Assembly: GCA_964565715.1 (NCBI GenBank)
Contig: CAZMGG010000128.1
Location: forward strand, 1-15,583
Reading direction: 5' to 3'
Origin: CAZMGG01 sp964565715
Lineage (GTDB): Bacteria > Planctomycetota > UBA1135 > UBA2386
Length of the DNA stretch: 15,583 bases
In this document: piece after piece, positions 12,857 through 15,583 of the stretch
Layout: each line of letters begins with the position of its first letter
Numbering within the stretch: the stretch's first letter is position 1
Program-made: the position numbers and the translations under genes
The notes under the pieces: generated by a model
Told to the model about the DNA's origin: nothing
Database searches by the model: none
What the model saw: the letters and a program-made list of their open reading frames with translations, nothing else

Positions 12857-14672
12857 GTTCCTGCTGACGCTGCTGCTGACGGCGGTCCTGCCGTTCCTCC
12901 TGTTCGGCTTCTTCGCGCTGCGCGCCATGCGCGGCCTCGTCGACGAGCAGGTCGTCTCGGTCTTCCTGCCGCAGCTCGCCGCCGACCACGCCCAGAAGAT
13001 CGAGAACCGCCTGCAGCAGATCGCCCAGGCCTGCTACGTCGTCCGCGAGATCGCCCGCACCGCCATCGACCGCCCCGACTCCCTCGAGGAGTTCGAGGAG
13101 CAGATCGAGCTGGTGCCCGACCTCCTCGACAACTTCCTCGACCTGCTGCTGCTGGCGACCCCCGACGGCCGCGTCGTCTACTGGCAGGACGGCCAGCGCG
13201 TCGACCCCGGCACCCGCGGCCGCCGGGCCGCCCTGATCCCGCGCCGCGTCACCGACGCGCCCTGGTTCCAGCAGGCCCAGGCCCGCGGCGGCGCCGCCTG
13301 GCTGCCCTGGGGCCGCTCGCCCTACCTGCACCGCGGCCTCGACCACCGCTCGATGAACCCCGCCGACCACCACCTCGGCCTCGTCCTCGACGTGCCCCGG
13401 CCCGAGGGTCCGCCCGCCGTGCTGCTGGCCCTGATCCGCTGGGTCGAGGTGCAACAGGTCCTCGACGGCGCCCGCGAGGTCCTCTCCCGCGAGGCCGGCT
13501 TCCCCTCGGCGCAGGTCTTCCTCGCCGATCCGAAGGGCGTCGTCCAGGCCGCCACCGACCGCCACGGCTACGGCCTGCCGCTGCAGCCGCCCGACCTCTG
13601 GCAGGCCATCGTCGGCGCGGAGGGCGGTCGCGCCGCCTTCACCGGCGACGACGGCACGCCCATGCTGGCCGGCTTCGCCCGCATCGGCAGCGAGCCCAAC
13701 CGCACCTGGATCTTCGGCATCCACGCGCCCACCGCCGAGCTGTTCGCCACCAGCACCGCCTTCGAGCAGGGCCTCGTGCTGGCGCTGCTCGCCACCGTGC
13801 TGATCCTCATGCTCTGGGCCTTCTTCGCCTCGCGCGCCATCGCCCGCCCGGTGCAGCGCCTCGCCGCCGCCACCGAACGCATCGCCCAGGGAGAACTCGA
13901 TTCCCGGGTCCCGGAGACCGGCCCCCGCGAGTTCGCCGAGCTCGGCGCCGCCTTCAATCGCATGGCCCACGACCTCGCCGACGGCCGCGACCGGCTGAAG
14001 GTCGCCGAGCGGCAGGCGGCCTGGGCCGAGATGGCCCGGCAGGTGGCCCACGAGGTGAAGAACCCGCTGACGCCGATGCGGATGGCGGCGCAGATGCTGC
14101 TCCGCGCCCGCGCCGACGGCGATGCCCGCGCCGACGCCATCGCCGAGCGTCTGGCCCGCACGGTGCTGGCGCAGACCGCGGCATTGGACAAGATCGCCTC
14201 GGACTTCCGTCATTTCGCCGGCGCGCCGGAACTGCAGCGCGAGGTCATTGGCGCCGACGAACTGCTGGTGGAGCTGCGCACGGCGTGCGGGTCATTGCTG
14301 GAGGGCGACGGGCTGCGATGGGAGCTGGGTCCGGGGGGTGGCGACGCGCGGGTGGCGGTGGACCGGCGGGAGATGGCGCGGGTGTTCGTGAATCTGCTGC
14401 GCAATGCGCAGCAGGCCGGCGCGCGGGCGGTGCAGCTGACGACGGCGGTGCGCGAGGGGAAGGTCGAGTTCGCGGTGGTGGATGACGGGATGGGTGTGCC
14501 GCCCGAGGCGCGCGGCCGCCTGTTCGAGCCGTACTTCACGACGCGTTCGGCGGGCACGGGGCTGGGATTGGCGATCTGCCGGCGCGTGGTGGAGGCGCAC
14601 GGTGGTGCGATCCTGCTGCGTGAGTCGGCGGCGGGCCGGACGGTGTTCGTGGTGCTGCTGCCGGTGGCGTGA
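12834..14672 (+). CDS. NtrY-like membrane sensor histidine kinase
   Basis: This encodes 612 residues from the GTG at 12834. That start lies within the duplicated 112 bp, and a longer frame back to 12684 would read through insert sequence. TM1 is at about residues 9-30, followed by a sensor region of about 280 residues outside the inner membrane, possibly Cache-like, and TM2 at about 313-334. A HAMP linker follows ('SRAIARPVQRLAAATERIAQGELDSR', given in part). The phospho-acceptor His406 lies in 'AHEVKNPLTPM', the NtrY-type H-box. The ATPase domain has an N-box with Asn520 and Asn524 ('NLLRNAQQAG'), a D-box 'DDGMG' (550-554), the F-box 'LFEPYFTTR' and the G-box 'GTGLGL' (574-579). All catalytic motifs are intact. 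No response regulator is in the window. Codons are C-ending over most of the gene but G-ending after about 14220. The original upstream neighbour is the TPR lipoprotein. Confidence 0.92.
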   Translation: MPATLASRFLLTLLLTAVLPFLLFGFFALRAMRGLVDEQVVSVFLPQLAADHAQKIENRLQQIAQACYVVREIARTAIDRPDSLEEFEEQIELVPDLLDNFLDLLLLATPDGRVVYWQDGQRVDPGTRGRRAALIPRRVTDAPWFQQAQARGGAAWLPWGRSPYLHRGLDHRSMNPADHHLGLVLDVPRPEGPPAVLLALIRWVEVQQVLDGAREVLSREAGFPSAQVFLADPKGVVQAATDRHGYGLPLQPPDLWQAIVGAEGGRAAFTGDDGTPMLAGFARIGSEPNRTWIFGIHAPTAELFATSTAFEQGLVLALLATVLILMLWAFFASRAIARPVQRLAAATERIAQGELDSRVPETGPREFAELGAAFNRMAHDLADGRDRLKVAERQAAWAEMARQVAHEVKNPLTPMRMAAQMLLRARADGDARADAIAERLARTVLAQTAALDKIASDFRHFAGAPELQREVIGADELLVELRTACGSLLEGDGLRWELGPGGGDARVAVDRREMARVFVNLLRNAQQAGARAVQLTTAVREGKVEFAVVDDGMGVPPEARGRLFEPYFTTRSAGTGLGLAICRRVVEAHGGAILLRESAAGRTVFVVLLPVA

Positions 14673-14728
14673 GGGCGGGGTGGCCTTGCATCCTTGGGGC
14701 GTCGGCCTGGGTTGGCGAGCGTGGCGAC

Positions 14729-14784
14729 CGGTCCGGGGCTGGACCGTCCCGTTGGGTCGCGGTACCGTTCGCCGCGGGTACCGC
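14729..14784 (+). terminator. Two adjacent inverted repeats after the kinase gene
   Basis: CGGTCC (14729-14734) pairs with GGACCG (14741-14746) around a 6-nt loop. GCGGTACC (14759-14766) pairs with GGTACCGC (14777-14784) around a 10-nt loop. Both lie in the 154-nt gap between the kinase stop and the small ORF at 14827. No T-run follows, so they may terminate the kinase transcript weakly or form an operator for the sigma module. The rest of the gap shows nothing else recognisable. Confidence 0.35.
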
Positions 14785-14826
14785 ACGGAACGGGACCCTG
14801 CCGGGGCGAGACGAGGAGCGTCTGGG

Positions 14827-14979
14827 ATGGCGAACCCAAAGCGATTCGAAGCACGAGCCCAGCCGGGACCTGACCAGCGGTTGCTGGCCGAGTGGCTTCA
14901 TGGGGCGTGGTCAGACCCGCTGGGCTTCTTGTCAGATCCGATGCTTCCGGGTGGAGGGAGGCACGGGAATCATGGGTGA
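14827..14979 (+). CDS. Small 50-residue protein overlapping the sigma-factor gene
   Basis: MANPKRF... encodes 50 residues with no membrane segment, rich in Pro, Gly and Arg at the ends, with a central amphipathic-looking 'DQRLLAEWLHGAWSDPLGFL'. A GAGGAG lies 8 nt before the ATG, a good ribosome-binding site for this region. Its stop (14977-14979) overlaps the sigma-factor start (14972) by 8 nt, which suggests translational coupling. I do not recognise it. A small protein co-expressed immediately ahead of a sigma factor could be a regulator of it, or merely a leader that controls its translation. The A/T-ending codons match the sigma gene rather than the kinase gene. Confidence 0.55.
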   Translation: MANPKRFEARAQPGPDQRLLAEWLHGAWSDPLGFLSDPMLPGGGRHGNHG

Positions 14980-15583
14980 CCGGGATGCAGCGGACGACCG
15001 TCGCGCCGAGGCTCTGCTCCGCGCGGTGACGAGGCCAGAGGTGGAAAAGGTACTTCGTCAGGTGCTGAGCCGGCGGAAAATGCCGGACGGGCTGCATGTG
15101 GAAGATCTCGTACAGGAGTCGCTGGCCGCTGTGTGGCAAGCGGTGGTCGAGCAGCGGCTCGTCGACGCGGCGGCGGCGTTGCCCTACTCGCTGGGCGTGG
15201 CCCACCATCTGTGGGTGGATGCGGTGCGCAGGGCGAACCGACGACCAGGTCTCCAGGAGTGGAACGATGAGGAGCCAGTCCGGAATCCGGAGGAATGGAT
15301 GCCGGGTCTGGCGCGGGGTGAACTCGAGCGATGTCTGCAGGGGTTGCTCGGTGCAGAGGATGCCCGATTGTTCCTTGCGTTGCGCTGGGATGGTCTGAGG
15401 TTGGCGGAGGCCGCAGGTGAGTTGGGGTGGTCCGAGAGGCAGGCCGAGGCTGGTCGGAGAAGAATTCAGAGATTCTTGTCCGATCCGGTGCGCGTCGGAC
15501 GATTACTGGAGCGGCTGGGATCCCCCAAGCCCCCAAGCCCCCAAGCCCCCAAGCCCCCAAGCCCCCAAGCCCCCAAGCCCCCA
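14972..15583 (+). CDS. ECF-like sigma factor, open at window end
   Basis: There are 204 codons without a stop, so the gene is cut by the window edge. It is preceded by a GGAGGGAGG tract about 10 nt before the ATG. Region 2 is seen at about residues 35-90: 'LHVEDLVQESLAAVWQAV' is the DDLVQEvf.rvw signature, followed by 'LPYSLGVAHHLWVDAVRRANRR', which corresponds to the 'wL..IArnl..D..RR' helix. Region 4 is at about 110-170: 'RCLQGLLGAEDARLFLALRWDG' then 'LAEAAGELGWSERQAEAGRRRI' (shown in part), a helix-turn-helix for the -35 element. After 'RLG' the coding sequence enters the octanucleotide array and reads repeating Pro-Pro-Ser-Pro-Gln-Ala-Pro-Lys. No anti-sigma gene is seen nearby. Of the first 48 codons, 15 end in A or T. 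The C-terminal end is homologous to the fragment at 10993-11094. Confidence 0.85.
   Translation, partial: MGDRDAADDRRAEALLRAVTRPEVEKVLRQVLSRRKMPDGLHVEDLVQESLAAVWQAVVEQRLVDAAAALPYSLGVAHHLWVDAVRRANRRPGLQEWNDEEPVRNPEEWMPGLARGELERCLQGLLGAEDARLFLALRWDGLRLAEAAGELGWSERQAEAGRRRIQRFLSDPVRVGRLLERLGSPKPPSPQAPKPPSPQAPKPP
15522..15583 (+). repeat. Octanucleotide tandem array (CCCCCAAG)n at the window edge
   Basis: 62 nt are built of perfect CCCCCAAG units, nearly eight copies, and continue to the last base, so the true length is unknown. The array starts directly after the conserved sigma-factor 'RLGS' codons. The unit is not a multiple of three, and all three plus-strand frames read the same cyclic octapeptide with no stop. 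The complementary strand has regularly spaced G5 tracts separated by CTT. Confidence 0.97.

Noticed and set aside
14970..15560. Minus-strand open frame with Gly/Leu/Trp repeats over the sigma gene and the array.
   Set aside because: It is the antisense of a well-supported sigma factor. Its repeats come from the octanucleotide array.
15522..15583. CRISPR array.
   Set aside because: The units are contiguous 8-mers without spacers.

Overview
The window is very GC-rich DNA with densely packed genes. Two lipoproteins with clear lipoboxes indicate a diderm (Gram-negative type) bacterium. The metzincin-like lipoprotein, the eukaryotic-type kinase, the ECF-like sigma factor and the irregular Shine-Dalgarno usage would fit Planctomycetota, but Myxococcota or Acidobacteriota are not excluded. 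I could not test the taxonomy.

Left part (1-8809). A minus-strand operon reads 3954 to 51: a lipoprotein metalloprotease, then two secreted proteins of unknown function, spaced 7 and 3 nt apart. Diverging from it on the plus strand are a small membrane-anchored protein (3976-4473), a Ser/Thr kinase with a degenerate activation segment (4630-5559), a YebC/YeeN-family protein (5647-6354) and a MATE transporter with a proline-rich N-terminus (6411-7841). An acid-ceramidase/NAAA-like amidase (7844-8809, minus) converges on the transporter.

Middle (8820-10937). A Cys/3-mercaptopropionate-type thiol dioxygenase (minus) is followed by a near-perfect palindrome. It diverges from a TPR-type lipoprotein gene (9681-10937).

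Right part (10881-15583). This is the unusual region. The lipoprotein gene and an NtrY-like sensor kinase gene (12834-14672) look ancestrally adjacent. Between them sits a segment bounded by a perfect 112-bp direct repeat (10881-10992 and 12745-12856). The repeat holds the 3' end of the lipoprotein gene, the spacer and the first codons of the kinase gene, so both host genes stay intact. The inserted segment starts abruptly inside region 4 of a sigma-factor gene fragment. It then carries two translationally coupled genes for exported or anchored proteins, one with 15 cysteines in the mature part. The fragment is clearly related to the C-terminus of the full ECF-like sigma factor downstream (14972 to the window end). 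That gene is preceded by an overlapping 50-residue ORF and runs into an octanucleotide array (CCCCCAAG)n that reaches the window edge. The insert and the sigma module share a relaxed codon usage absent from the flanking genes. I infer a family of sigma-linked accessory cassettes, one truncated copy of which was recently placed here, possibly by template switching. A misassembly must also be excluded.
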